From NCBI RefSeq assembly GCF_003966695.1, contig NZ_AP018829.1, positions 186,001-250,000 on the forward strand: 64,000 nt of DNA. Reading direction: 5' to 3'. Below are positions 19,626 to 28,559 of the stretch, one piece after another. How positions within the stretch are numbered: the stretch's first letter is position 1; each line of letters begins with the position of its first letter. The translations under genes and the position numbers were made by a program. The DNA is from Asticcacaulis excentricus. GTDB lineage: Bacteria; Pseudomonadota; Alphaproteobacteria; Caulobacterales; Caulobacteraceae. The notes below the pieces were generated by a model. The model searched no databases. It worked only from the letters and a program-made list of their open reading frames with translations, and was not told the origin of the DNA.

Positions 19626-22600
19626 GTAGCGGCACTGGCCTCCTCGGGTTTTGCATCTCCTGGTGTGGGTTTAATCTTGAACCATATGGCGTACATGGCC
19701 GGCAGGAAGACCAGCGTAAGCACCGTACCGGCTATCGTGCCGCCAATCAGCGTATAGGCCAGTGTTCCCCAGAAAACCGAGTGGGTCAGAGGAATAAAGG
19801 CCAGCACTGCTGCAAGTGCCGTGAGAATCACAGGTCTGGCCCGCTGCACTGTGGCCTCGACGACCGACTGGAAGGGGTTAAGTCCCTCCTGAGCGTTTTC
19901 GTTGATCTGCCCGATCAGGATCAGGGTGTTGCGCATCAAAATACCGGACAGTGCGATCAGGCCAACGAGTGCATTGATACCAAAAGGCTGCTGAAACAGG
20001 ATCAAAGTAGGTACGACCCCGATCAAGCCCAGAGGGCTGGTCAGAAAGACCATGATCATTTCGGCGATCGATCTTACCTGCAAAATAATGATCAACAGGG
20101 TGAGCGCCAGCATAATCGGAAAGACCGGCAGCATAGCGGCGGACGCTTTCCCGGATTCCTCAATCGCACCGGCTTCAACAATCTGATACCCATCGGGAAG
20201 CTTGGCAACCAGAGGCTTCAGGGACTTTGTAATCGCCGAAGAAACATCTGGTGGCTGAAGCGTCTCTGCGATGTCGCCCCGTACCGTGATAGTCGGGACA
20301 CGGTCACGCCGGCGCATAACGGGCTCTTCAAAGCGCACCTCTACCTTACCGATTTGCGATAACGGGACCCGTTGTCCGTTGGCACCGACCACGCTGAATT
20401 CGCCGATCCGTTCAGGGTCAAGGCGGGTCGTCCCGGCAGATCGCGCAACGACCTGAACGGTGCGAATATCCTCACGTACGGCGGTAACCGGTACACCACT
20501 CAAAAGAAACTGCAGTTGCTGGGACACTGAACTCGTTGTCAGGCCCAGAGCCTGAAGACGGTCCTGTTGCAAGGTGAAGTGTAAGGTGGGGGTTCTGGTG
20601 CCCCAGTCTGTATTCACCGTGCGCATCATACCACTGCTTCTCATGGTCTTTTCCACATCGGCCGCGATAGCACGCAGGACAGCGGGGTCCGGACCTGACA
20701 CGCGGTAGGCCACCGGATATGGTGAATAGGGACCGAAAACCAGTTGCGTGACACGCACCTGAGCCTCAGGAGCGAGACCGTTGGCAATCACATCTCGCGC
20801 TCTATGCTTGAGAGCCTCGCGTTCATGCTCATTGTTCGTCCGGACGACAATTTTCGCAAAAGACGGGTCAGGCAGCTCTGGCCCCATGGCAAGGAAGAAA
20901 CGCGGCGCCCCTTGTCCTATATAGGACGTGACAATGTGCGCCTCTTTTTGCTTTGCCAGCCAGGCCTCCACCTTTGCCGTTGCCCGGCTGGTGGCGTCGA
21001 TAGAACTCCCATAAGGCATCTGGACCTCGATGAGGACTTCCGGGCGATCAGAGACCGGGAAAAACTGCTTTTTGACGATGGCCATACCACCAATACTGGC
21101 GACAAAAAGACCAACCACCGTACCCGCCACTATCCACTTCGAAGCGATGACACGGCTCAGAAGACGTCGAAACTGATTATATCTAGGCGTATCGTAAAGC
21201 GCCTTGTGACCACCCTCGACCGGCTTTCGGTCAGGCAAAAGTTTGACGCCGAGGTAAGGCGTAAAGACGACAGCCACGATCCACGAGGCAATGAGGGCGA
21301 TGCCCACGATCCAGAACATATTGCTCGTGTATTCGCCCGCACTCGAACGCGCGAAACCATTGGGCATAAAACCGACGGCCGTCACAAGCGTACCCGAAAG
21401 CATGGGGGCGGCCGTATGACTCCAGGCGTAGGCCGATGCGGCGACGCGGCTGTAGCCCTCCTCCATCTTCACAACCATCATTTCGATCGCGATGATGGCG
21501 TCATCGACCAGCAGCCCAAGCGCCAGAATGAGCGATCCCAGTGTGATGCGGTCGAAATTCTTGCCCGTCGCCATCATGATGACGAAGACAATAGCCAATG
21601 TCAGGGGGACGGCAGCCGCCACGACGATACCCACGCGCCACCCCATGCTGAGGAAGCAGACGAGCATAACCACCAAAAGCGCTACGCAGAACTTGATCAT
21701 GAATTCATCGACAGAGGCGCCGATGTTCACCGACTGATCCGTCACCTTGTCGAGGTGCATCCCCAACGGGAATGACTGATTGATCGCCGAAACTTCTTTT
21801 TCGAGTGACTTACCAAAGTCCAAACCATTGACGCCGTCTTTCATTACGACGCCAAGCAAAAGAGCAGGCTCGCCTGCATTGCGAATCATGAAGGTCGAAG
21901 GATCCTCATAGCCGCGTCTGACCGTGGCGATATCCGAAAGTTTGAGTGTACGCGTGCCGACGACGATGGGCGTGTCACGAATCTTCTGCAACTCATCAAA
22001 GGCACCATCAAGACGGACCTGAACCTGCGGTCCCTGCGTCTCAATCGAACCGGCGGGCGTCAGAAGATTCTGACCACTCAGTGCACCGAAAACCGCCTGC
22101 GGGGGTATGCCCAGCGTCGTCAGACGGTCTTGTGAAAACTCGACAAAAATACGCTCAGGCTGTTCGCCAATCAGATTGACCTTCTTGACGCCGTCCACAT
22201 GCAAGAGCCGTTGTCTCAGCCCTTCGGCTTCGCGAACCAGAACCCGTTGCGGTTCGCCCTTCGCCTTCAAGGCATAAAGAGCGAAGGTCACATCGGCATA
22301 CTCATCGTTGACGAGCGGACCGATAACCCCCTGCGGCAGATTGGGCACTTCATCACCGACCTTTTTGCGGGCCTGATAAAACTCTGACTGAACCTCACTT
22401 GGGGGCGTATCGTCACGCAGCGACAGCGTTGTGAACGCCAGGCCTGGCCGGGTATAGGTCTCCGTACGATCATAAAAGCGGAGTTCCTGAAGTCGCTTTT
22501 CAATTTTTTCAGCGACCTGATCCTGCATCTCCTGCGCCGTGGCACCGGGCCATACAGACACGATCGTCATGACCTTCACAGTGAACGCCGGGTCTTCGGC

Positions 22601-22717
22601 GCGGCCTAGTCGCGCAAATGAGTAAATACCCGCAACCGATATAAGGATGATAAGGAACAGCGTAATCGCGCGCTCGCGCACCGCAAGCGCCGAAAGGTTA
22701 AAGCCACCCGAACTCAT
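19616..22717 (-). CDS. RND-family efflux transporter, inner-membrane subunit (second system)
   Basis: A 1,033-residue proton-driven pump subunit, full length, not closely similar to the pump at 3,287. The start MSSGGFNLSALAVRERAITLFLIILISVAG gives helix 1; the relay aspartates are in LALGLLVDDAIIAIEMM and the C-terminus ends with the last helix group plus a short Ala/Glu tail. The ATG overlaps the adaptor stop by 4 bases (ATGA), so the pair is translated together. The stop codon lies inside repeat R2. With the adaptor at 22,714 and the outer-membrane factor at 24,597 it forms a complete tripartite exporter under the TetR at 23,894. Sequence style (AEDPAF near the start) resembles the MdtB/MexK-like RND group. 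Confidence 0.94.
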   Translation of the reverse strand: MSSGGFNLSALAVRERAITLFLIILISVAGIYSFARLGRAEDPAFTVKVMTIVSVWPGATAQEMQDQVAEKIEKRLQELRFYDRTETYTRPGLAFTTLSLRDDTPPSEVQSEFYQARKKVGDEVPNLPQGVIGPLVNDEYADVTFALYALKAKGEPQRVLVREAEGLRQRLLHVDGVKKVNLIGEQPERIFVEFSQDRLTTLGIPPQAVFGALSGQNLLTPAGSIETQGPQVQVRLDGAFDELQKIRDTPIVVGTRTLKLSDIATVRRGYEDPSTFMIRNAGEPALLLGVVMKDGVNGLDFGKSLEKEVSAINQSFPLGMHLDKVTDQSVNIGASVDEFMIKFCVALLVVMLVCFLSMGWRVGIVVAAAVPLTLAIVFVIMMATGKNFDRITLGSLILALGLLVDDAIIAIEMMVVKMEEGYSRVAASAYAWSHTAAPMLSGTLVTAVGFMPNGFARSSAGEYTSNMFWIVGIALIASWIVAVVFTPYLGVKLLPDRKPVEGGHKALYDTPRYNQFRRLLSRVIASKWIVAGTVVGLFVASIGGMAIVKKQFFPVSDRPEVLIEVQMPYGSSIDATSRATAKVEAWLAKQKEAHIVTSYIGQGAPRFFLAMGPELPDPSFAKIVVRTNNEHEREALKHRARDVIANGLAPEAQVRVTQLVFGPYSPYPVAYRVSGPDPAVLRAIAADVEKTMRSSGMMRTVNTDWGTRTPTLHFTLQQDRLQALGLTTSSVSQQLQFLLSGVPVTAVREDIRTVQVVARSAGTTRLDPERIGEFSVVGANGQRVPLSQIGKVEVRFEEPVMRRRDRVPTITVRGDIAETLQPPDVSSAITKSLKPLVAKLPDGYQIVEAGAIEESGKASAAMLPVFPIMLALTLLIIILQVRSIAEMIMVFLTSPLGLIGVVPTLILFQQPFGINALVGLIALSGILMRNTLILIGQINENAQEGLNPFQSVVEATVQRARPVILTALAAVLAFIPLTHSVFWGTLAYTLIGGTIAGTVLTLVFLPAMYAIWFKIKPTPGDAKPEEASAATSL

Positions 22718-23817
22718 TGATGCGCTCCATTGCTTTCCTGCGTCAGGACGCGAACCTCTTGTCCTTCACGAAGCAAATGAGCCCCGAGAGCGACGACCCT
22801 GTCTCCTGAATTGACGGCACCACTGACGGTGGCCACATCATCACTGACACGGTCGAGTGTGACCGAAACCCAGTGCACTTTCTCTGGCCGGCCACGTACG
22901 ACCCACAGACCGGGACCGCGCCCCGCATCATGAATTGCCGACAGCGGCACCTTCAGGCTTCCCGACACAGCCCCACCGGATTGCGGCAAACGGATCGTGA
23001 CGGTGCTACCAATCGGGGTATCAGCGAGAGTCCCTTCAAGGACAAATCGCGCTTCAAAGGTTCTAGTGATGGGGTCTGCCGCCCCCGAAAGCTGACGAAG
23101 CTGCGCGGCGCCGGACTGTCCCGCATCCCCATAAAGGATGGCCGTTGCGCTTGAACCCACAGGCGGTCGGACCGTTTCGGGGAGCTGGATTACGGCTTCA
23201 CGCGGGCCTGAGCGCGCCAGTCGCGCGACCGTCTGTCCCGCGCTCACTACCTGACCCGGCTCGGCAAGCGTTTCTGTAACGATGCCATCGGCATCGGCGA
23301 CAAGAACACTGTACTGGCTCGCGTTTCGGGCCAGTTCGGCCTGCGCCTTGGCCGCGGACAACTGAGACTTTGCCGCATCAGCCGCCGCCTTGGCCTGATC
23401 ATAGGCCGAGGCTGAGATTGCGCCGCTACCGCGAAGCGCCCGATAGCGCGCCTCGTCCGCAGCCGTCTGGTCGGCCCTGGCTTGGGCGGCGAGGACGGCA
23501 TCGTCCTGCGCTTTGACCGCTAATTTCAGATCGATCGGATCGATGCGAAACAGGGCTTGTCCGCGTGTCACCGTCTGCCCTGCGTCAACCAGACGTTCGA
23601 CGATCTTACCCCCCACACGAAAACCGAGATCACTCTGTATGCGCGCGGCAACAACCCCGGTGAAAGCCCGTGAGCCGTCTTCGGACGGCAAGGCGGTTAC
23701 AGCTCGAACCGCGACCGACTTAAGGCGCGGATCATCGGCAGGCTTCTCACCGCAGGCCGTGAGGGCAAGGGGCAGGAACAAGAAAAGTGAAGTGGTAGCA
23801 AGACGGCGCAAGCGCAT
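22714..23817 (-). CDS. RND efflux periplasmic adaptor lipoprotein
   Basis: A 367-residue membrane fusion protein with a lipoprotein signal ending LALTAC (lipidated Cys22), so it is anchored by lipid, unlike the adaptor at 6,465. The lipoyl halves (GGKIVERLVDAGQTVTRGQALFRID and ADADGIVTETLAEPGQVVSAGQTVARL) flank a long Ala/Gln-rich alpha-hairpin (about 90-160); beta-barrel and membrane-proximal domains follow. First gene of the adaptor-transporter operon. A TetR-type operator lies 44 bases upstream of its start. Confidence 0.93.
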   Translation of the reverse strand: MRLRRLATTSLFLFLPLALTACGEKPADDPRLKSVAVRAVTALPSEDGSRAFTGVVAARIQSDLGFRVGGKIVERLVDAGQTVTRGQALFRIDPIDLKLAVKAQDDAVLAAQARADQTAADEARYRALRGSGAISASAYDQAKAAADAAKSQLSAAKAQAELARNASQYSVLVADADGIVTETLAEPGQVVSAGQTVARLARSGPREAVIQLPETVRPPVGSSATAILYGDAGQSGAAQLRQLSGAADPITRTFEARFVLEGTLADTPIGSTVTIRLPQSGGAVSGSLKVPLSAIHDAGRGPGLWVVRGRPEKVHWVSVTLDRVSDDVATVSGAVNSGDRVVALGAHLLREGQEVRVLTQESNGAHQ

Positions 23818-23860
23818 GACAGCCCCATACAGAAGTTGACTAGACCCTCCATATGGAACA

Positions 23861-23886
23861 TGTGACCATTTTCGTCAATAGTCACT
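23861..23886. promoter_or_regulatory. TetR operator in the adaptor-transporter promoter
   Basis: TGTGACCAT (23,861-23,869) and ATAGTCACT (23,878-23,886) surround an 8-base spacer. Half-sites and spacing match the perfect operator at 24,546-24,579, allowing two changes in the right arm. It lies between the adaptor start and the TetR stop codon, so the RND operon has its own controlled promoter. Confidence 0.65.
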
Positions 23887-23893
23887 TTCAAAA

Positions 23894-24511
23894 CTATGGC
23901 GCCAGGCTCCGCAGCGCCAGACTGGCCAGATGGCCCGGCGCGCCTTCCGTGTAATCAAAACTGTAGGAGAGCAAGAGAGGGTGGAGATAGGGTCTGAGAA
24001 CGAGGTAGATTGAAAGCGTCGCTTCATCCAAAGGGGTTTTGCGCTCGAAATCGCCGGACAACCGGCCCTCCTGAATCACCTTACGCACCAGGACCTGCAT
24101 GCGTTCCTCATAGGTGGTGACCGAGTCCCAACGCTGCGTCGCCGCCGAAGACGCGATTTCGTAAAGTTTACGATCCTCGAAAAACAGACGCAAACTGGCC
24201 TCAACCGCTGATTTGAAAAGGCGTCTGAGCTTTTCTGGTGGCGTGGGGGCCGCCGCGACGCTGGCGATCACCTCGGTCTCAATCTCATGCAGGCAGTTGG
24301 CGCAGATCATTTCACCGATCGCCTGCTTCGACTCAAAAAACTTGTAGATGTAGGCCTTTGAAAAGCCGATTGCTTTTGCCAGATCAGACACCGTGGTCTT
24401 TTCATAACCGTAACGACTGAAATGTTCCGTCGCGGCGAGAACAATCTGATCTCTCACCTCATGACCTGCGGGCCCTCTTGAGGACAGGGGGTAGTCTTTT
24501 AACTGTGTCAT
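23894..24511 (-). CDS. TetR-family repressor of the tripartite RND system
   Basis: A 205-residue TetR protein: helix-turn-helix at about residues 18-63 (VLAATEHFSRYGYEKTTVSDLAKAIGFSKAYIYKFFESK), then a ligand-binding domain typical of AcrR-like efflux regulators. The start MTQLKDYPLS at 24,511 is preferred; upstream in-frame codons run into the operator. It lies between the adaptor operon and the divergent outer-membrane-factor gene and has matched operators on both sides, so it should repress both and itself until an exported compound binds. Confidence 0.9.
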   Translation of the reverse strand: MTQLKDYPLSSRGPAGHEVRDQIVLAATEHFSRYGYEKTTVSDLAKAIGFSKAYIYKFFESKQAIGEMICANCLHEIETEVIASVAAAPTPPEKLRRLFKSAVEASLRLFFEDRKLYEIASSAATQRWDSVTTYEERMQVLVRKVIQEGRLSGDFERKTPLDEATLSIYLVLRPYLHPLLLSYSFDYTEGAPGHLASLALRSLAP

Positions 24512-24545
24512 GAGGCGGACCATACGCCCACAATCCCAGTTTGAC

Positions 24546-24579
24546 AACTTGTGACCATTTGATAATATGGTCACAAGTT
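24546..24579. promoter_or_regulatory. Perfect 13+8+13 TetR operator at divergent promoter
   Basis: AACTTGTGACCAT (24,546-24,558) and ATGGTCACAAGTT (24,567-24,579) are perfect inverted arms with an 8-base spacer. TTGACA at 24,541 and GATAAT at 24,561, 14 bases apart, suit a Caulobacter-type sigma-73 promoter for the outer-membrane-factor gene, so binding would occlude it. The matching site at 23,861 ties the two transcription units to one regulator. Confidence 0.85.
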
Positions 24580-24596
24580 AATAACGGACACCCTTT

Positions 24597-26024
24597 ATGT
24601 CACAGCGCCCCTTTATCGCCGCACTCTTCGCCGTCAGCGCACTCTCTGGATGCGCCGCTACTCCGCCAAGCTATACGTCAAAAGTGGTTTTGCCAGATCA
24701 GTTTCTTGGCGAAAGCGTGCGCCAATCAAACCTCGACAGTACACCCCGTCGCCTTCAGGCGTGGTGGACTCTCTTTGGCGATTCTCAGCTGGATGGCTAT
24801 GTGGCGACGGCGCTGCAGCAGAATCTGGATCTGGCGCAGGCGATGGCTCGGACGCAGCAGGCCCGTGCGGGCCTCAGCGCCGCGACCGCAGCCTTGTTGC
24901 CTTCGGCAAACCTTTCAGGTCAGGCGGCCAAGGCGACCCAATCTCTGGAGACCCCTCTGGGTCAGGTTCTTTCCGCCAGTCCGGGGTTCGACCGCCACGG
25001 CGAAAGCTACGAGCTTAACCTCCTTGCCAATTGGGAGATTGATCTCTCTGGCGGACTGCAGCGCAGCCGCGAGGCGGCAAAGGCGGACTACGAGGCGTCT
25101 GAAGCGGGGATCGCGGCGACCCGCCTCACCATTGCCTCGGCAGTGGTTGACACTTACATCGTTATTCGCGGCTTGCAGGCCCGCCTTGATGTAGCCGAAC
25201 GTCAGGTCCAGACCCGGCGCGCCCTATTGGAAAAGGTCGAAAAACTTTATGCAGAGGGGCTCACCCCAGAAGTACAGGTCAGGCAGGCCTCCGCTTCCGT
25301 TTCCGAAGCCGAGGCCCGGATACCGGCACTCAATGTTGCGCTCGATGGGGCGATGAACGCCCTGGACATTCTGCTGGGAACACCCGCGGGCACCCACAGA
25401 ACAGAGTTGACGCCCCACAGATCTCTCCCTGCCGTCGTTCGGATCGCACCTGCGGGCACACCCAGTGAGCTTCTGCGTCGTCGGCCCGATCTCATTGTTG
25501 CCGAACGGCATCTGACCGCCGCCATAGCACGTAAGGATGCGGCGACGACAGAATACTACCCCAAATTCTCGCTTGGTGCTTTGCTGGGCGGTGCCACAAG
25601 TGTCTCAAGCGGCAATCTGTTTAGTGATCGGGCCTCACAGTCAGCCGTGACCCTGGGACTACGCTGGCGTGTGTTCGACTTCGCGCGCATCGACGCCCAA
25701 ATCAAGCAGGCGAAGGGGGACGAAGCACAGGCGCTTTCGGCCTATAGACTAGCCGCATTACGCGCCACCGAGGACGTTGAAAACGCCTATTCCGCCGCAG
25801 CCAACCAAAGCACACAGGACGCCGTGCTCGCGCAGGGCGTCGCCGATCTTGAACGTGCGCGATCGGCTACGGAGGCTGCCTATCAAGCCGGCGCCGTCAG
25901 TCAAATTGAGGTGCTTGGCGCCGAGGACGCCGCCTTGCGTGCCCGTGACGCCCGGATCCAGTCGATGACGGGCGTCTCACGGGCGAGTGTCGCTGTGTTC
26001 AAATCTCTGGGTGGCGATATCTGA
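24597..26024 (+). CDS. NodT-family outer-membrane efflux lipoprotein
   Basis: A 475-residue TolC-like channel with a lipoprotein signal (…VSALSGC, Cys19). Two outer-membrane-efflux (OEP) repeats follow; WWTLFGDSQLDGYVATALQQNLDLAQAMARTQQARAGL is the usual N-terminal signature, split here by natural prose only, and SELLRRRPDLIVAERHLTAA marks the second repeat. Together with the adaptor and transporter at 19,616-23,817 it completes an exporter across both membranes. It is transcribed away from its TetR gene behind a perfect operator. A small gene follows 23 bases later. Confidence 0.92.
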   Translation: MSQRPFIAALFAVSALSGCAATPPSYTSKVVLPDQFLGESVRQSNLDSTPRRLQAWWTLFGDSQLDGYVATALQQNLDLAQAMARTQQARAGLSAATAALLPSANLSGQAAKATQSLETPLGQVLSASPGFDRHGESYELNLLANWEIDLSGGLQRSREAAKADYEASEAGIAATRLTIASAVVDTYIVIRGLQARLDVAERQVQTRRALLEKVEKLYAEGLTPEVQVRQASASVSEAEARIPALNVALDGAMNALDILLGTPAGTHRTELTPHRSLPAVVRIAPAGTPSELLRRRPDLIVAERHLTAAIARKDAATTEYYPKFSLGALLGGATSVSSGNLFSDRASQSAVTLGLRWRVFDFARIDAQIKQAKGDEAQALSAYRLAALRATEDVENAYSAAANQSTQDAVLAQGVADLERARSATEAAYQAGAVSQIEVLGAEDAALRARDARIQSMTGVSRASVAVFKSLGGDI

Positions 26025-26047
26025 AAGTGAGAAAAACAGGAGCTGTT

Positions 26048-26227
26048 ATGTTTCAATCTTCACAGCGGCCAGATCGGCAAAAGGGGCCATTTTCAAAATG
26101 GCTCAGCCGGCTTACGGACGCCTTTGATACAACTGAGGTAGATATTTTAGAGCGCCGGATCGCCAGACTTGAACAAAGAGTCGAAGCGTTAAGTCGTAAG
26201 CTGGACCAGACGCCTTTGGGGGGATAA
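26048..26227 (+). CDS. Small hypothetical protein with coiled-coil end
   Basis: A 59-residue protein not recognised. The N-terminal half is basic and polar; the C-terminal half (EVDILERRIARLEQRVEALSRKL) has a clear heptad pattern and should form a coiled coil. GGAG six bases before the ATG at 26,048 makes it a convincing small gene; a GTG seven codons upstream is the alternative. It is 23 bases after the outer-membrane-factor gene and may share its transcript. Short LERRxxxLExR tails occur in several small proteobacterial proteins of unknown function. Confidence 0.6.
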   Translation: MFQSSQRPDRQKGPFSKWLSRLTDAFDTTEVDILERRIARLEQRVEALSRKLDQTPLGG

Positions 26228-26278
26228 CTCATCATGAACTTAAGACGCTTCAAAGACAGGCAGATGTCCTAAGGCCCC

Positions 26279-26425
26279 TCATCTCAGCGAGCTTAATTCC
26301 AGCCAGTCCAGTTCCTGTTCGATCCGTCGATACACGTCGTCCCCTATGTCTCCGTTGTCCCTCAAAGCATCAATGGCTTTGCGTGAGTCGTTCACGATCT
26401 TGTTCGGGTGGCCAAGAAATGGGGA
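26279..26425 (-). pseudogene. C-terminal fragment, CPA1-type Na+/H+ antiporter-like, cut by IS
   Basis: On the minus strand an open frame reads …FLGHPNKIVNDSRKAIDAL, then RDNGDIGDDVYRRIEQELDW and LELSSLR before a stop at 26,279. The alternating charged tail ending in ELDWLEL resembles the cytoplasmic C-terminus of CPA1 sodium/proton antiporters (from memory of the family, not a search). The upstream part is replaced by the insertion sequence, so only about 45 residues remain; the junction lies near 26,420. No matching N-terminal part is visible on the far side of the IS. Confidence 0.5.
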
Positions 26426-26445
26426 GCATGTGTGGACGGCTCCCT

Positions 26446-26678
26446 ATTGGCAAGAAGATTTTGGTGTATTGATATCGGTCGGGTGCAGGCATGTGTCCGG
26501 CCTTTTGATGCGGCCGTTCATTGCCGCTGGCCCTGATGTATTCCGCAGATTGGATCCCAGACACGTCATCGCGCTTTTTTTGCGCCAGCTCCCAACGACG
26601 GGTTTTTCCAATCTCGGTATCGACCGCATTCATCACACCATCAGCACCTCACCAATTCGCTGAACCTGCGCAGGTGGC
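26446..26678 (-). ncRNA. Predicted seekRNA/bridge-RNA region of the IS
   Basis: This stretch follows the transposase stop and ends at the subterminal repeat. Short open frames in it have no family resemblance. In IS1111-group elements the RNA that pairs with donor and target DNA is encoded in this downstream segment, so a guide RNA is expected here. The assignment rests on family knowledge and position; I did not fold the RNA or find the target-pairing loops. Confidence 0.45.
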
Positions 26679-27701
26679 CTACGCGGTCATTCCGTTAAAG
26701 CGTGTTCCGTTCACCATGAGCGCCCAGGCAATGCGCGCCATCTTGTTGGCCATAGCAACGGCCACTACGGTGTACGGTTTTCGAGACAACATTCCAGCAC
26801 CCCACGCCGCTGTCGTCGATTTTGCGCTTTTGCTAAATCGCAAGACGGCCGCCGCACCCACGACCAGCAATCGTCGGATATAGGGATCGCCCTGCTTGGT
26901 GATTTTGCCAAGCCGCTCTTTTCCTCCAGACGAGTTTTGACGCGGCACAAGGCCAAGCCAGGCGGCAAGCTGCCGGCCCGATTTGAACAAAGATGCATCA
27001 GCTACCGTAGCGGCGATAGCGCTGGCCGTAATCGGGCCAATCCCGGGTATAGTCTCAAGCCTTTGGCTGAGATCATTCGACCGGTGCCAAGCCAATATCT
27101 GCTTATCCACCTCGCCAACCTGCAGGTCCAGGTCCCGCAATTGTTGGGCGATCGGGAGTAAGGCTGTACGAGCGACTGTGGTGATCATGTCGTGGTCTTC
27201 GTCTTCCACTAAGGCTAACAGCATATCAACGCCGCGGGCACCCAGCTGGGTCACGAGCCCAAGTTCGGCAAGGTGCCCCCTAAGGGCGTTTACAAGCATA
27301 GTCCGTTGCCGAATGAGGAGTTCGCGGACGCGGTGAAGCATCAGCACGCTTTGCTGTTCCTCGGTCTTCACCGGCACAAAGCGCATCGTCGGCCGAGTGA
27401 CTGCCTCGCATATGGCTTCGGCATCAGCGGCATCATTCTTTTGTCGCTTCACGTAAGGCTTCACATAAGCTGCCGGAATGAGTTTGACTTGGTGGCCCAA
27501 ATCAATCAGTTGCCGCGCCCAGAAATGAGCTGTAGCGCACGCTTCAATACCGATTAGGCAGGATGGAAGCCCTGCGAAAAAGGCTCCAACCTCGTTTCGA
27601 CGTAACTTTCGTCGAAAAACAACCGCCCCATCGGCCGCTATCCCATGGGCTTGGAAAACATGCTTGGCAATATCAAGACCGATCGTGGTAACCTCTTTCA
27701 T
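26679..27701 (-). CDS. IS110-family transposase
   Basis: A 340-residue DEDD transposase. The N-terminal RuvC-like domain shows Asp10 in TIGLDIAKH, Glu in LIGIEACATAHFW and the Asp pair in KNDAADAEAI. The C-terminal Tnp domain has LETIPGIGPITASAIAA and NSSGGKERLGKITKQGDPYI, which includes the presumed catalytic Ser. Start: the ATG opening MKEVTTIGLD, because an in-frame ATG 12 codons earlier adds residues unlike the family and lies near the element end. Intact, so probably active; the identical left copy supports recent movement. Confidence 0.94.
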   Translation of the reverse strand: MKEVTTIGLDIAKHVFQAHGIAADGAVVFRRKLRRNEVGAFFAGLPSCLIGIEACATAHFWARQLIDLGHQVKLIPAAYVKPYVKRQKNDAADAEAICEAVTRPTMRFVPVKTEEQQSVLMLHRVRELLIRQRTMLVNALRGHLAELGLVTQLGARGVDMLLALVEDEDHDMITTVARTALLPIAQQLRDLDLQVGEVDKQILAWHRSNDLSQRLETIPGIGPITASAIAATVADASLFKSGRQLAAWLGLVPRQNSSGGKERLGKITKQGDPYIRRLLVVGAAAVLRFSKSAKSTTAAWGAGMLSRKPYTVVAVAMANKMARIAWALMVNGTRFNGMTA

Positions 27702-27787
27702 GGATGGCTCTCCAATGTTGTGACCTTTGACAGCCACAGTATGGCACCTAGATGCCGGGAGCGGGAGCCGTCCACCCCATCACGTCA

Positions 27788-28217
27788 GATCAAATTTTCA
27801 CTCTATCACACATTCAATGTCAGCTTTCTTAGCCGCTGTTTGTCGCTTTTAGGTCTGCAATGGACCAACTCCGGAAATCTCGTGATATGTGGTTCACTGA
27901 TTGCTCTATAACCGCAACGAGAAAGAGCCAGAATTGGCGCATCTGCTTTCCAAACTGCCAGCGCACCTTGCTGTCGGTGTCAACCGCATCGGTTGGTTAG
28001 CCTACCGCAACGGGCTCAACATTGGGATGCGGCATCTCCATGCCAGTTGGCATCCAATGCAACTAACGGTCAAAAAATACCGCACCATTTTGCCGAATTA
28101 CCTTCTTTCACACCCATTGACGACCATTCTGGTCGATTCGGTACAGCAAAAAGTACAGCTCAAAATTTGTCACTTGGGTAACATACTGACTAAAATTGAA
28201 ATTTTAGAAAAATCAGC
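27788..28217. other. Low-GC stretch without recognisable gene
   Basis: The 430 bases right of the IS are visibly poorer in G+C than their surroundings. A frame open from 27,901 to 28,299 on the plus strand runs out of this stretch into the aminotransferase fragment in the wrong frame, has no ribosome-binding site and no family resemblance. I see no tRNA, terminator or repeat. It may be foreign DNA brought in during the rearrangements that left gene fragments on both sides. Confidence 0.4.
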
Positions 28218-28403
28218 AAGCATCCGTCCAGTCCATCACCGGACACGCACGCGGCACTGGCCAAACGCCTTCTGGACGCGCACGGCCTGTTCACCGTGAC
28301 ACGCACCGGTCTTGACGGCGGGGCCTGCCTGCGCGTCACGCCGGGCTATAGCTCGACCCCAGCCGATATGGCGCGGTTGCTGGGGGCATTGCGTTCACTT
28401 TGA
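28218..28403 (+). pseudogene. C-terminal fragment of a class V aminotransferase-like gene
   Basis: A plus-strand frame closes at 28,401-28,403 after SPDTHAALAKRLLDAHGLFT, VTRTGLDGGACLRVTPGYSS and TPADMARLLGALRSL. The block FTVTRTG…G.C.RVTPGY.STPADM resembles the last 60 residues of class V aminotransferases (isopenicillin-N-epimerase/Csd type). No start or upstream domain exists: sequence left of 28,218 is low-GC and unrelated. The gene was therefore cut by the event that brought in the neighbouring DNA. Confidence 0.6.
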
Positions 28404-28559
28404 CGGTGCATGGTCTTAAAGGGCTTGCACGCTGAAAGAGATTTGCGTCACCGTTGAATAATCGCACATGGCTGACGCCTACAATTTATAGGTTTGTTAA
28501 CCTCGTTCAAAGAATGGTGTTATTCTACAAATACGCGAAAGCGATAAAACCGAGGGAAC

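Larger units (their letters stand above)
26433..27787 (-). mobile_element. IS110-family (IS1111-group) insertion sequence, complete copy
   Basis: The element contains one transposase gene and a 13-base subterminal inverted repeat: GTGGACGGCTCCC at 26,433-26,445 and GGGAGCCGTCCAC at 27,763-27,775. Subterminal rather than terminal repeats are the mark of the IS1111 group. The right-hand limit 27,787 is set by where identity with the left copy stops; the other limit is a few bases before 26,433 and cannot be fixed because the left copy is truncated. About 230 bases between the transposase stop and the repeat are non-coding, where IS1111-group elements encode their guide RNA. Confidence 0.88.

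Noticed and set aside
27901-28299. Plus-strand frame of 132 codons right of the IS
   Set aside because: It crosses from low-GC DNA into the aminotransferase fragment in the wrong frame, so at least its second half is not real; no ribosome-binding site or family.
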